This document shows positions 33,101-46,252 of a DNA stretch of 64,000 nucleotides, piece by piece; the stretch's first letter is position 1, and each line of letters begins with the position of its first letter. Both the position numbers and the translations under genes were made by a program. Source of the DNA: Phalacrocorax aristotelis (taxonomy: Eukaryota; Chordata; Aves; Suliformes; Phalacrocoracidae); the NCBI RefSeq assembly GCF_949628215.1, contig NC_134279.1, positions 57,891,766 to 57,955,765 of the forward strand, in the 5' to 3' direction. A model generated the notes under the pieces. That model saw only the letters and a list, made by a program, of their open reading frames with translations, was not told the origin of the DNA and made no database searches.

Positions 33101-36100
33101 AAGCCCCACATGCCAATCTGCTTTTTTTTTTTAGTGGGTTTCTAATCCATTGCCATCATTTCAATCGCTATGAAAAAATACCACCTATAATCAAATGGAA
33201 CAGCATCATTAGCTGGTTCAGAAAACTCTCAAGAATTAAAGAGACCGCTGCCTAGCTAAGTGCTCAGTGTTAACTGGTTCAATCAGACTGTTGAAAAACA
33301 AAGTTACCATCTACAGCATAATGCATCACAAAATGCAAAGAATAAATCAGTCTACATAAAATTGGGCATGCTGGAGCTGTAACCAGCTTGGATACAGACT
33401 GAGAGCTGTAACCCTTGAAAGAAAAGCTCTCTCCTGTCCTCAGGAGCTTGCATGCTCCACAGACCCTAGTCGCCAGTTCTGCATTGCCACCTCCCGGCCA
33501 AGTCCCGGCACACCGGTCTGGGAGTCCTGCCTTAGTAAGGGGCCTTGGGTTTGTGCTGGGGCAACCAGTCCCTCTTCATTTCCAAAACAGCCCAAGTGTG
33601 GTCAGAGTGACAGGCATTTCAAGTCTCCCCGCAGCGTTGCTGTGCATTTTTTGCCTTACTCTGGCTCTGTAGGGAAGACTGGTGAGCAACGAAAGATGGG
33701 GCACAAAGGCACTGGGGGGGGGTCACTGCTTGCGTTGCATGTAAACCTGTGTGCAACCATATAAAGGTGTTTCCGTGTACATGACGTGTGTGGATTGGAA
33801 GTATGACACTGCAGGTCCTCACTGCGTTTTCAAATTCTAAGCTAGGCTGAGGACCTGTCATTGCACGAGAGACTTCCTCACCCATCCACCTCATTAGCTC
33901 TGTGTGTTGCTGGCTCACTTCTGGGCAAAGGTCAGTATTTCTTCACTAGTACCCAGGGCAAATGGGAAGTGGCCTCATTTTTCTTGCCCTTGCTTCTCCA
34001 TTTATCTCACTGTCCTATATACAACATTTGGTAGGGACACATCACGTGTCCATCACAAAAGTAAAGCTAGGCTTAGATGTACATTCATTTAACAAAGGAG
34101 TTAGAGGTAATGTCCTTCTAACCACACCTCTTGCCCTAGGATTTGTTATCTCCTCTCTGCCAGATATCACTGGTGGAATAGTACATGTGAACACTCCTCA
34201 GCCATGTCAGTGCAAAGTCTCATGGCTTAAGCTGTTGTGCAAGGTGGTTCAAGCTAAGCTGCAGGGTTTTGCATGGGCCATAGAAAATGCCCATATCTTC
34301 CATCAACAAAACTGAGAGGGCACACATTCAGAGAGGATAGCATACAGCTGGGAGCCGTAGCATTGTGAATCGCTGGTATTTCTTTCTGTGGATATTTTGT
34401 GTCTGATTTCTGCCATGTCTTTCACTGGGGGCTTTTAACAAAAGTGTATACAGAGCATGGTCTTATTTAGAGTGGAAGACTCATCATTTCATTTAAGTAT
34501 TCCTGAACTTGCTGGGTATAAAATATTTTAACACTACATTTAGAAAATGTACCTCCCCCCTTCTAGTTTTACAGATGCGCTTTCTATTTAAATCTCAAAA
34601 ATAAAACATTAAATTGCTGAGTGACTAATAAATGCAACAAAACCAGTAAAAAAATTGTATAGTTAGCATTATGTAGCCTTTCTTCTGTGCCTCTGGTGGG
34701 ATGAATATGCCCAGTTTTACAGCAGCAGAGAAGCCATTTTAATTGGATTTTTAAATTAAATTTTGTAGACCTGTGAAGAAGAAGGAAGCAAATACAGGCC
34801 AAAAGATACCACTGACTGCACAGAAACTCATCATGTGCTGGCAGCATCCTGGTAAAGAAGATAATGTTCTCTACCCTGACCACACTGGAGGAAGAAAGCA
34901 TTGCAAGCCTATCACAGAAAGAGTGCTTATGTGAGGACTTCAAACTAGCAGGCGTGCAGAGGGTCTCTACGTATTTGAACATCTCAGTAAGACATACCAA
35001 GATAGAGGGAGACCTGAACTATCAGCAGCATTTTAGAATTTCTGCATCAGTAACTTTATATATGTGCAGTTTTCCAGAGGAAAAACTAATTTACTGAAGG
35101 TTTTGTAATGTAGTATGGCAAAGCTAAGGCTAGTTTTTGGATGCTTTTTTCCTCTAGGTAAATAGTACATGCCAGTCTTTAAGTCTGGTCGCTCAGCATT
35201 TTTTACCACCTTTCCATTAAGAGCATTTTAAATGTTAAAAACAAAACAAAACAAAAAACCATGAGTATGCCACTTCTGAAACAGAGCAGAAATCACAATG
35301 CAAATTGAAGGGCAAACTTCTCAGAGCATCGTTTCTTCCTAGATGCTGGTCATGAACTGAAATGTATGTAGATTCAAAGAGCAGACTGGGTAAAAGTGTT
35401 AACATTCAGGGTCCCGCTGATCATCGTAACATTATTGGGAGGTCAATAGCTGTAATATGGAGGCTGACTTTTGAGTTGTTTTTTCAACTAGTCATCTGTG
35501 TGCTGTGAAACTAAATGTCTGGGCTGGTACTGTGTGTAGATCACTGTAATTATCAGTGCATTGCGGTATTTTTTCTCACTATAGGATCAGCTCAGAGTAT
35601 TGTGCATGCAAGCCAGAAGGCAAGATATTTTCTTCCATAAGGACTAGCGGCATATAACCACACTATTTTAGTTCTGCATTATGGCTGCAGATATTTTCAG
35701 ACATTTCCCTTTATTAAACGATGAAAGGTTTCATTCAGCTCGGGAAAATGACTTGTCTTGGCAACTGCTTGCAGCACAGAGAGCAAGGAGAGACTCTTTT
35801 CTACATTTTTTCCCTGCATCTCTACTGCTCGTCCAGCAAGGGGAGTTGTAGGAACAATGCAGCCAGTTTCTCTTAAACTTAAAGAAAAATACCTGTGGTC
35901 ATTAGAAAGGCAAGTTCCCCTTTGTCTACGGTACTGTACAACAGGTCAAATATAAGACATTTATGAGAGAGTCATTTCCTATCTACTGATTTCTTCTTAG
36001 TTTTGCGGAAAAGTGAAAGATCTATGATGTAATTAGACAGTGTTTTCAGGCCCTGATATTGGGTACTCACCAATACTACATTTTTTGAGTTTTGGCTGTC

Positions 36101-39100
36101 AGTCATTAGCAACTGAGTACAGGACAGCTGAGCGATCCAGGTAGAGGAGACATGAATATAGTTGAAAGGGAAGGTATAGGTTTATTTAGCTTTTTATTAT
36201 TTAGTGCAATATTTTTAAACAAACAGAATAGTAGAACAGAAGCAAAAGAAATTAAAATTATTGTGCATGATAATAGATATTTAACTATGAATAAAAGGAA
36301 GTTTAGCCATCTATTCAGCAAATAATTCTTCCTGTACCTTACCTGTATATTGTTCTGTTTCATTACTAAAAAGTATTAATCCTACTGTCATATCTTGGTC
36401 TATACCCTTGCTTTTTTTTATGGAGTTTGTTTCTTACTGTACTTACTGTACTGTAGTAATCTGCCATGATCAGACCCTGTGACAAGTTGCCTGTGTGGGT
36501 TTGATTTCATTCTTACCCCTGTGCCCACAAATGCTTTTATGTTTTTGGGGTAGTAGGAATGCAAGTAGACCCAGGAAAACAACATCAGCAGATAGACAAC
36601 TTACATGCTTTAAATTAAGCAACTGCAAAGCTCTCGGTAGGATGTTGGCCTTATTCTTATCAGGTTTATCCAATAACTTCCTTCTGGTTAGGTTTTGCTG
36701 GCTGGTTTGGTCATTATCTTTGGTCCTCATGTCTCTTTCTCAAACAGTGCAGTGTCACAGTGATCTTTTTTCCCTCTCCAATTAGACATTTGTTAGACCA
36801 AGACATATTATCTTTTATTCACCGCTGGGCACTGTAATAAACAGGAAAATAACTGCCAGATCCTAAAAGCATTTGACATTTATGCACAAGAAATTAATAT
36901 AAGGTTATGTGGGACCCCATCTGTGGGATAGTTATATTGTGCTTTTTGCCTTAACGTCTTTCATAAACATGTGACATGTGCAACTTTGGTAGAGCTTCCC
37001 ATTCCGGGATAGGCCGTTATACTATGACCTCCTTCATTAGGTGTGCATCTAAACTGTAGAGCAGAAGCAGCCTCCAGGCCAGGTAGAAAATACCCAAATC
37101 TATACTTTAGCAAAGTTTGGGTTTAGGTATGGAACGAGAACTTCACAGCTAGCGCTGCCTCCGAAATAGGCTTTTTTCAGGTGGTTTGCTCAATGCTTCC
37201 TCAAAGCTCCGCAGCCATGGTCATGAGAGTTTACATGACAGTTTGCAGAATACATTAATTTCCAGCTGTACTCTACTTCTGCTCTTCTGTCCACTGGTTA
37301 TATCAGAATGACATGCTCCTAAATCCAGAATAAAAAAGTTAGAATTTTACTGAGGTGAAGTTTGTCTTATCTGCCTACTTCATCACATGGTCAAAGGACA
37401 CATTAGCAACCACTTCACCAGGGATATATTTATGTGGGTCTTGCCACACACACGGTTTTTACAGTCAGGCATTGTTTCAGTCAGATTGGGACAGAGAAAT
37501 CTTTTCAAAGAATGGGTGAGGCAAAGCCAGAGCTTATTCTGGAAGCTTTCCGCACAAGACTAGGTGATAACGTCAGATCCTCTCCTTCCTTTAATCAAAA
37601 GGTGAACTTTTAGCATGTGTCACTGTGTATTTGTTTAGAGCTATTTGATCAGGTGGAAATGTGACACAGTCACATGGGATAACCACAGAGAAGCCAGGCT
37701 AGGAGCAGTCCCTATGGAGCTGTGCAAGTCTTTAACTGAAAAGGAAGAAAATAGGAAGCTGGGCCATCTCTGCCTCACCAGGCAGGGTCACCCTGCTTTT
37801 GTACATAGAGATGCTGTGAGGAGGCTGTGGCTGCACATATGCCATGCTGGGGGGTTTCTGGGAACTCCCCCACGTCTGCCTGCCCAATATCCTGATGAGT
37901 GTATAATATTGTGAAACTGTTGTGGGTATTTGTGTTTAAGTAGGAAACTGAAGATCCAGTGGATTTGGCATCTTTTTTTCATAACTTTTCTGATAACCTT
38001 CAAGCAAGAATCTTGGGCTGGAAACAGAAAGATGGAGCTTGAGACATAAATCTGGTGCAGTTGCACCTTGATAACTGCATGCACACACACAGGCTGGGCA
38101 TTGAAATGCAGGCATTTGAAAATATGTAGGAAAAAAAATGTGGATCTACATTTGATACCGTTGGGAAGGAATTGCACTTATATCTGCACTTCTTTAAAGT
38201 CAGGGCAACTTGACTTTTTCCAGGCTCTCTGCCTGAGCTAACATACCACCAGGAAATGCAGGGACTCAGTCCTACTTCTAAGTCCAGTTGGGAACCAGGG
38301 ATGAATGTGCACCATTATCTTCCTCACACTAATTTTTCTGTGAGCCCTTCCTTTGTTTACTCTCTCCTGAAACAAAATTTATCTGCCACCCTGTTCAGAC
38401 CACAAAGAAAGTGATTTTCCTTCCCCTTTCATCACTTGTATTTTTTCAAATATCACCTTATCTCCAGCCTGAAAGGCAGGATAAGTTGTGTCTTCGTTTG
38501 AGTATAACTCCAGGCTTCCACTTAAAACATTACAGATGAAGCTTTAGCATCTACTAAAAGCAGTGATCCTGCTCCGCGGATTTAGCTTTAATATATGTAG
38601 GTTTGAAAGGTCTGCAATCAGTAATTGTCCTGTCTCCTTAAGTAATTATTTATTAGATTCTAATCAATAATAAGATCCCAAATTTGCTCTCTAAATACAT
38701 CTAGGGCTTGGACAAATATTTTCAACACTGATGTTCTAATTATATAAAATAGATGTGGATGCAAACAGAAAGCATTTTTTTTTCATGGCTAATCAAAAAT
38801 ATAACTAGAAATAAATAAGTATAATATGGTGTTTGATTTTAAAAGATAAGAAATTTATCATCAAATGTCAGCCAGAGTTTGGCTTGATTCTAGCTCAATG
38901 TCACAAATTAAAGGCAATAAAATATATGTTAATGGACTAACATTTTAAATTGTTGTTGTTGATGAATAAGATTGCTAAGGAAATAATGCCTATATCTTTT
39001 TATGCTAGAGTAGGAGAATTTACAGTCAACTGCAACAAATTTCTGAGGAAACGTTGCCTCAAATGTGTATCTGGTGTTATGTTCCCCAAGCTTGTAACAA

Positions 39101-42100
39101 ACTGGGTAGATTTAACAAACCAGAACTGCTTGGTTTTAATACTGAGTGAAAGAATAACAGAAGTATTCTGTTTTGACACAGATTCTTGCAGTGAATGGGT
39201 ATCTCCATCTGGAGTGGAGTCTTATTCTGGCATTGCTTGCTAGAATAAGAAAGATTGGTATATTTTAATGGAGTATCTCTATATGGAGTATCTCTATACA
39301 ACGGTCTACTCAATGATAGAGAGACCCTAATCCTTTTTTCCCCCCTGAAAATTAGCAATTACTGCTGTGTATTTACTACAGGTTTTAATTATCTTCATTT
39401 ACGGTGTGCCCTTTAGCTCCCTGATAGGTAATTAATAATATATTTGGGCTTGGCTTTATTTTTATTTGTAACATAACTCTGGGGGAATCATAACCAAACT
39501 GGACTGTACCTGACCTAATTTTTCAAGATTTTCTTACAAGCAAAGTTATTATTCTTCAGACTTCTCAAGCCAAGTCATGCATTAATGTTTTCAAAGTAAC
39601 AACCACAAATAAAATCCCTGGTAGCATTTTTTTTTAAATTGTGTTTGGGTGGGTACCCAAGTAGCTAACCAGGGAAGGCAGTTTCATGATGTGGCCTCAT
39701 AACCTTTTGCGCTTGCACTGCTGCTCTGATGTCATGAGCAGTACAATGCTAGCTTTGTCAAAAATATAGTCATGTCCTTAAAACTACTAAAATCACTTAC
39801 GCATTCCTTAAATCATGACAGACACACGCATGCACACATGCACACATTCGTGACTTTGCTAGTTTAGTAGGAGTCATTGAAATGCCACTTGTTAAGTAAA
39901 ACCTGAAAATGCACCTAACAATAATCTCTACTGAACTTTCAGCTGCACTTTTTGTGCATAATTTGTATTGACATGCCTCCTCATTTTTTTCTGCAAAACT
40001 AGAAAACCACTCCTTTCTAATGTGAAGGGAAGGCAGAGCATTAATTGTTTGGGTGAAACTTGGGGATAACAATTACTATGACTCCCAGGGTGCTTTTAGT
40101 GATCCAGAAAGCTGAGCATCAAAGCATTTCCCTTTGTTTCACATTCTCACAAAGCAAATCCATAGAGGTACTTGATGTATGTCAGTTTTTCCCCCCTTTT
40201 GTGTTGCACAGAGTGTTCTGGCTTCCTGCTATTGTCCCTGCTCTTCGTTCTTCTCCCCATGCCACAGGGCCTGGTGCCTGCCCCTGCCACTAATTGCTTT
40301 TGTTTACAGGTAACATGTGCTGCAGGTTGCCACGGAACTCGTTGACCTTCAGAAAATCCTTTAGCTCCCCTTTCTCCTCTGATAATATGCCAGTGTGCCA
40401 GCAGCTCCTCACTTTTCATATTCAAACCATCTAGGTTTTGTAAGAGCCACAATATTGGGTGCCACTGCTTTTGAGGGTTCTTTGTGGTGGCTTTTAATAT
40501 AGGAGAGTGCAACCTGGACACAGCAGAAAAGGCAGGGTTCAGAGCTGTTTTCCAAAGCAATCATTAGTAGTCAGACCCACTGTACTAGGCCAATGAGTGA
40601 AACATCCTATTCCTGTCTGTACTTGTCATGGCAAAAATATACTGGTTGCAGCTGGTCCCATTAGCATCACTGCTTTAGCCCAAATTGTAGTAGTTTGGGC
40701 TTTTAACTGGAGGTCCCCAGTGATGGGGACAGGGAGAGATTTCTACAGATATAAATCCTCCCCCAAATTCCTCAGAGGCAGAGAGAGATCACTTTCCTAA
40801 TATCTTCCTTTCCAGTTCAAGAGGAGGTGGTTAGAAATTAGAAGTTGCAAAACTGTACACCAGCTATGATCCCCATCTGCTGAAGAGCAGAGGATTCAGG
40901 AAATGGGTGGCAGCAGCCAGAGTCACCCGGGCGAAAGGGCTTGCAAGAAAAAAAAAAGCAAAAAAAAAGAATGATACATATTTATTTCCTCCAGAACTGA
41001 CCAGCTATATACCCCCTATGGGGGCCATACACAATCAAGATGGCAGGAGCAAGCTCAGCAGTTTCAGAGTTGAAAGGCTTTGCTGGTAGAAGTCATAATG
41101 TTTGTGCTTCCTTAGGCCAGCTTCAGTGAATCAAGTCCTTCACTGCTTGTAATGTTCAGGCAATCTAGATCTTGCTGTTCTGCTCTCCAGACCTTCATTC
41201 CATGACAAATAAATGAAAGTTGTACCTTGCAACGTTTTTCTGCCTCTATGCATGGTGAATTTGAAATTGCAAGTAAAGTAGACCCAGAGATGTCCATGTT
41301 ACTTAATCGCAATTAGTTAGTAAATAGATCTGCCTGCTCCTGTGCATACAGTGGAATATTAGAAAACTAAACTGTGTAGCTGTGTTTACCCATGGCTGTT
41401 TATCTTTGTGTATGCTTTCCCTATGCGTCACTATGGCCTTGCTTTGAAGTCTTGGACTAGAACTAGTCCTGCACTGACTTCCAGAAGCTTTGTGATACAT
41501 AAAGGAGTTGCTAATGATGCCAAACAGCAGTGATAAATGCTGGATTTCACAAGGTAGACTAGATGGGCTGAAACAGGTTCCCATTCAAATGCATCTTTTA
41601 GTTGTGTGCTTAGGAAGCAGGAGCTTTTCATCTGAAGAACAAAGGCAAACCTATTTAGAGAGCTTCTGCAAGCCAGAGACCAAATGTAGGCACCTCACTA
41701 TGCTCTCGGAAATCTGCAGGCCTGGTTTAGCTGTACTTTTAAATTATCTGCGATCTGGTGCTAGTGAAGTTGAAGACCGGCATTATGTAGCTCTCATCAC
41801 AGTTTTTGACAGGTTTCTCTTAATATATGAGCTTCTTTAAATATCCTAATATCAGACAAAAGAGCCATTGTTCAACAATGTCAGAAAATGAGATGTGGGT
41901 TAGTAGTATTTCACCAGTCTAGTATATGCCTGGGTAAGAATTTTATATCTAGTAAAGTTCTGAAATTCAGCTGCAAGGCAGAATTAATCTAAACAGAGGA
42001 AGATAAATTGTACATTTTCTTACATACTGACTGAACCCTGCACAGCTCCAGTGGAATAGGAATTTTGAATTGGACCTATTTTTAATGTCACCATTTCTTT

Positions 42101-45100
42101 CCTCACTGCTGTGGCATTTGCTAAAAAAGTTGTGCTTGTGGCTACCTGTATTCTTATGGGTTTTAAAATCTCATTGCATTTAAACATACTCTTTCTGGAT
42201 TCAGCCAAGAGGGAAGGAAAGGGAAAGAAGAGAAGCAGCCAGGCAGAGAGGGAGGCAAGGGATGTCAGTGCTTCCGTGCTGCTCATCACAGACAAAAAAG
42301 GGATGGAAGAAATACCTTGTCATCCCTTAGGCTGTGGTTCCAAGGACATGTTGCCTGGTGACTTGTGCTGGTGCAGGCAGCTCCCTCTCTCTCTCAGTTG
42401 CTCATTCCCACAACCATACAGTCCCAGCAGTTATGCCTGCAAACCTGAAATTTTCTGTGGGGGCTGGAAACTAGCACCAGAAATGGAAAAAGTGGGATGA
42501 AGTGCTTATGTTTGCACCGCTTACTTAAAAAAAGACCTGTGGAACTGCAAGCTTACAATGATACTTGGGCAGCTGCAGGTCTGGAAGAGCCTGTGAGACC
42601 CTGGTGTATGTTTTATCTCAAACTCTTTGCTCTGTGGAAGTTGGTCAGATGGTAAGGGTACTGCAACCAGCTTCAGTTTGTGGGAGGATTTATCTGTAAC
42701 AAGGTGAATATTTGGCTGCCTCTTCTAGAGGATTTTTTGAGTACTTTATAGCATCTCAGGAACACAAATACACAAACTGGAGGCCCAAAACAAGTCTTTC
42801 GCATAATGTCCAGTAATGGTCAAGTGCTTGGTACTTTACAGCTCATCAAAAACTGGCCAGTTCTTGAAAATAATTAAGCCACTTTAAGTCAAAATTCAGG
42901 AATATTCAGTCAGCATTGTACTATGAAAGAATTTCACCATGCTGGATCACATAGCAGCCCTGTAAGCAAGAAAAGACTGTTATACTACTAATTGATGTAC
43001 TGTTACACCAGATGAGGAAACCAGAAATGGTAGTTTACCTGACTTACTCAAGGATGCGTGGTAACACCCATTTATCAAAGCTCCCACTGACTGTGTATGA
43101 CCAGGAGTGATGCCCTGAGGCAGGGAAGGATTCTCACCTCTCTATGCACATTTGATCTGTTTACATGTTCTGTTCTCTAAAATCGTCTCACCTGCAAGAT
43201 GTGGATTAGCAGGAGAATCCACATGGCCTTTGCAATGTTTTGGGTTATTGTGAAGTGTCTCCCAGCACTCTGCTTCATTTGTCTTATGGAGGGTGACCCG
43301 TCCTCTGCCAGGACATCTCCCCTGGTAGGCAGCAGTGGCTGAACTGCCAAAGCTGAATGACAGCTGCTGACCAAACTGGAACCAAAATAATTTCCAGGAA
43401 AAGCATCCTGTTCTGAGTAACCAGATTCCAAAAGTTCATGAAGAATTATGTGTGAGACCCTCACACTGAGACATATGCCATTTTTGGGGTTACCAAATAT
43501 GGATTTCTGCCATTTAAGACTGCCAAAGCCTTCCACTTTATGGATTACCTAATTTACTGTATATGTGGAGGAAAGGCACAGAATTTCTGGGCCTGTTTTG
43601 CCTGACAGTGGTGGAGTCAGCATGTGCTCTTTTTCCATTAGACCACAACGCTAGCTTTATTTATTTTCTCAACTTTTGTATAGGATGTTGCAGGATTTAA
43701 GGCCTATGCTACTCCACTGGATCTGTGGAATCCGTACTAGAGCTGACATTGAATAGCTCACTTGTCCACATTCACAATCCATCTTTCAACAACCAGCACA
43801 AAAGAAAAGAAGCCAAGTAATGCTGCTGGTTAGCAGTTTCCCCTATTGTTCATAAAAAATAAGAACATCATTAGCTTAAAGCCAGCTGAGAGTGCTGAGG
43901 AGAGGGAATACAGTCTGCAAAACCAGAGCTTCAAAAAAGAAAAAGGCTGAAAAAGTGTAATTTTTACAGATCTCAGAAGTAATTTAAGAGAGGTTCCCTA
44001 GGTCTTGTACATCTTATGTTTTTCTTTCACTGAAGTTTCCCCAAATACTTTAGCTGATGAATTTGACACTATTGTTTAATACAATGATGTGTTGGCAACA
44101 CTGGAAAGTAATGTTTTTCTACAATGGATGGATTTTTTTTGCATAGCTGTGTTTCCATTCTTTGATGTAGGTGAGGTGATCTATACCCAGTCAGTGCTTT
44201 GGAATGCTTTAAAAATGTTTAAAAAAAAAAGAAATAAAACTCCATCTTCTAGATTTCCTATGTATTAGATCCCTTTTATTCCCTCGCAAAATGCCAAGAA
44301 TCTAAACAAAAGCCCATCTATGAAGAGAGCTATCAGGCCAAAGAGGGTCTTACTGAGCTTTTGTTCACCTGTTTGGTTTGTTTGAAGCCTTTCATGAGAG
44401 CCATATTTCTGAATTCTGTTGTTCACATATTTTATGGGAATGGCTAGCTGGTTGTACTGAATATATGTAGCTGGGTATATGGAAAAAAACAAAAACTGAT
44501 AATTTTAAAGGCTTTTGTAAAGGAAATACTAATTTTTTTCTTTTTTTTTTCCTTTTTTTTTTCTGATACTTTTTTTTCTGTTAGTTGATAACAATCCTTT
44601 GTGCTTGGGCCTTGAGGCTCAGTGTGTCCTGTGCTGTTCCTGAGGTGTTCAGGGAAGGCACAAAGGCTGGAGTTCCCTCTGTTCCACCCTTGCTCCCAGG
44701 GTTCAGCATTTATCAGCAGTAACTAACCACAGAGGTCTTGCTGAACAGCCGAACCTTGTGAGCACAATTTGCATATACAGCACACCTGCAATGGCAAAGG
44801 AGCACAACACTCTTGGTTTCAATTGCCATGTCACCCAAATGAGTTATATCACTATTATATGATATGACTCATTATGAGGAAGACAAGGTTATTTCCCTGT
44901 AACCTGAAGTCTGTGAGTTATATTGTTTCTGCACAGCACTATTAAGTCCAGCTTAATAGGCTTGCCTTAAATAGCCATGCAAATAGGGTTTTATAACAGC
45001 TTTCTATTACATGTGAACAGTTTAAATTCAAAGGATGTTGTCTGGCCCTGGCATTACATTGTCCGAGATCATATTCTGCTGAAAAGTTCATATTCAAAGG

Positions 45101-45408
45101 CAGCTGCTGCTCTAAGCAGCTCTGCATGCCATCAAGGTGATAAAACAGTGCTGATATTCATGCTCAAAATCAGATGGGGTAAGGGGTAGGAAAAGAAAGC
45201 TTTTAACTTTGGATCTGCCTCTTCGAATTCTTCCCAGACAGCTTTTTCCAACTCAGAGCAGGAAAACAGGAGGCCTGTCCTACCGTTTCATACAGCCACA
45301 TCACAGAGTTAATGGGAAGACACCATGGGGTTTTACCTGGGATAACACCGGGGCAAAAGGGCCACTCTGTGGCCTGCCAAAGGGTTTGAAGGGGCAGTTA
45401 GGCCCTTA

Positions 45409-46200
45409 ATGACAAAAAAGCTTCCTTGTCCTGGTGTAAGGGTTAGAAAGAACCAGCATCTGGCAGTAATAGCATTGCAGGAGCTCCTCATCAGCCTCCT
45501 GCTGGCCCTGGCCAGGCTGGCCACACATGCCAGCAGGAGGAAGAAGCTGTGTGGAGCACATTGGTGGCTGTGGGCCTGTGTCCACTCTTGCCCTCTCACA
45601 TCCCTGTGCAGGGCACCCCTGAGTGGTGGCCACTGTCTCTCTGGACAGCTTCAAGGAGTGGTGGGTGTTCTCAGGGATGCTCTGCTTGGTGTCCCTCCAG
45701 TCCTTTGTGGATCCATTTTCAATCTTTTAAGTGAGCTTGGAAGTGCAACTTCCACATCTTTTCCGTTTTTTTTTTTTCCTTTTTTTTTTTCATTTGTTGC
45801 CCCCTGGAGTCAGTTGGTTTTCTTCTCAATTTTAGTTTCCTCTTTTTGTTTTGTTTTTTTTTAAAGCCTTTCCCTTCTGGGAAGGGCTTGAAGGTTTCAT
45901 TAGAGCCAGGAGCAGATAAGGTAACTTGCTGTTCTGAGTGCAGCTGGTGGTTACTTGGAGAACTTGGGAGCTTGGCTGTGACCCAGGAGGTTTGACCTGC
46001 CCCAAGATAAGGTGCTTGGCTCCTGGAGGTAGAAGGAGACCAGGGTGTGGTAAAAAACTCAATTGTCCCGTCAGGCTGGAAGGATGGGAGCTCTGCTTGC
46101 TCCGGTGGAGAGGGAAGACAATGTCTGGGCTGTGCCTGCCATTCCCCCTTCACCAGGGTAGTTTGGAGCCTGGACCTTGCTTGGCGTGCCACCAGCAAGG
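45409..46200. other. GC-rich, CpG-poor patch of unknown nature
   Basis: This is an island of higher G+C with overlapping open frames on both strands (151 codons at 45409-45864 plus, 177 codons at 45719-46252 minus). The end of the 177-codon frame is low-complexity Lys/Glu encoded by poly-T/A tracts at 45766-45870, which argues against a real protein. It includes a strong hairpin at 45495-45540. Confidence 0.5.
45495..45540. repeat. GC-rich 46-nt hairpin
   Basis: CCTCCTGCTGGC (45495-45506) pairs perfectly with GCCAGCAGGAGG (45529-45540). Inside, TGGCC (45509-45513) pairs with GGCCA (45519-45523) around the loop AGGCT. It is shorter than a usual microRNA precursor. Confidence 0.6.
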
Positions 46201-46252
46201 GGATATTTAAAATAATAGGATTCCTAGGCCTGTATTTTACTCCTAAAGCCAT

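Larger units (their letters stand above)
27035..45400. other. Intergenic, AT-rich
   Basis: There is no convincing coding gene. The stretch contains the CR1 scrap at 30148, the exon-like segment at 28072, a 59-codon frame at 32094-32273, a 15-bp tandem duplication at 39268-39297, a hairpin at 44838-44873, and T-rich tracts around 44530-44580. Frames of up to 138 codons (34584-35000 minus) look random. Confidence 0.6.

Noticed and set aside
34584..35000. 138-codon minus-strand frame
   Set aside because: It has no domain, no splice context and an AT-rich composition like its surroundings. It is probably chance.
41866..41880. CATTGTT-C-AACAATG palindrome as a SOX dimer site
   Set aside because: The half-sites are short and common in AT-rich DNA, and the orientation and spacing are not the established dimer form.
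45719..46252. Longest open frame (177 codons, minus strand)
   Set aside because: Its C-terminal third is Lys/Glu low complexity encoded by T/A homopolymers, it matches no known family, and an overlapping plus-strand frame is equally open. It looks compositional.
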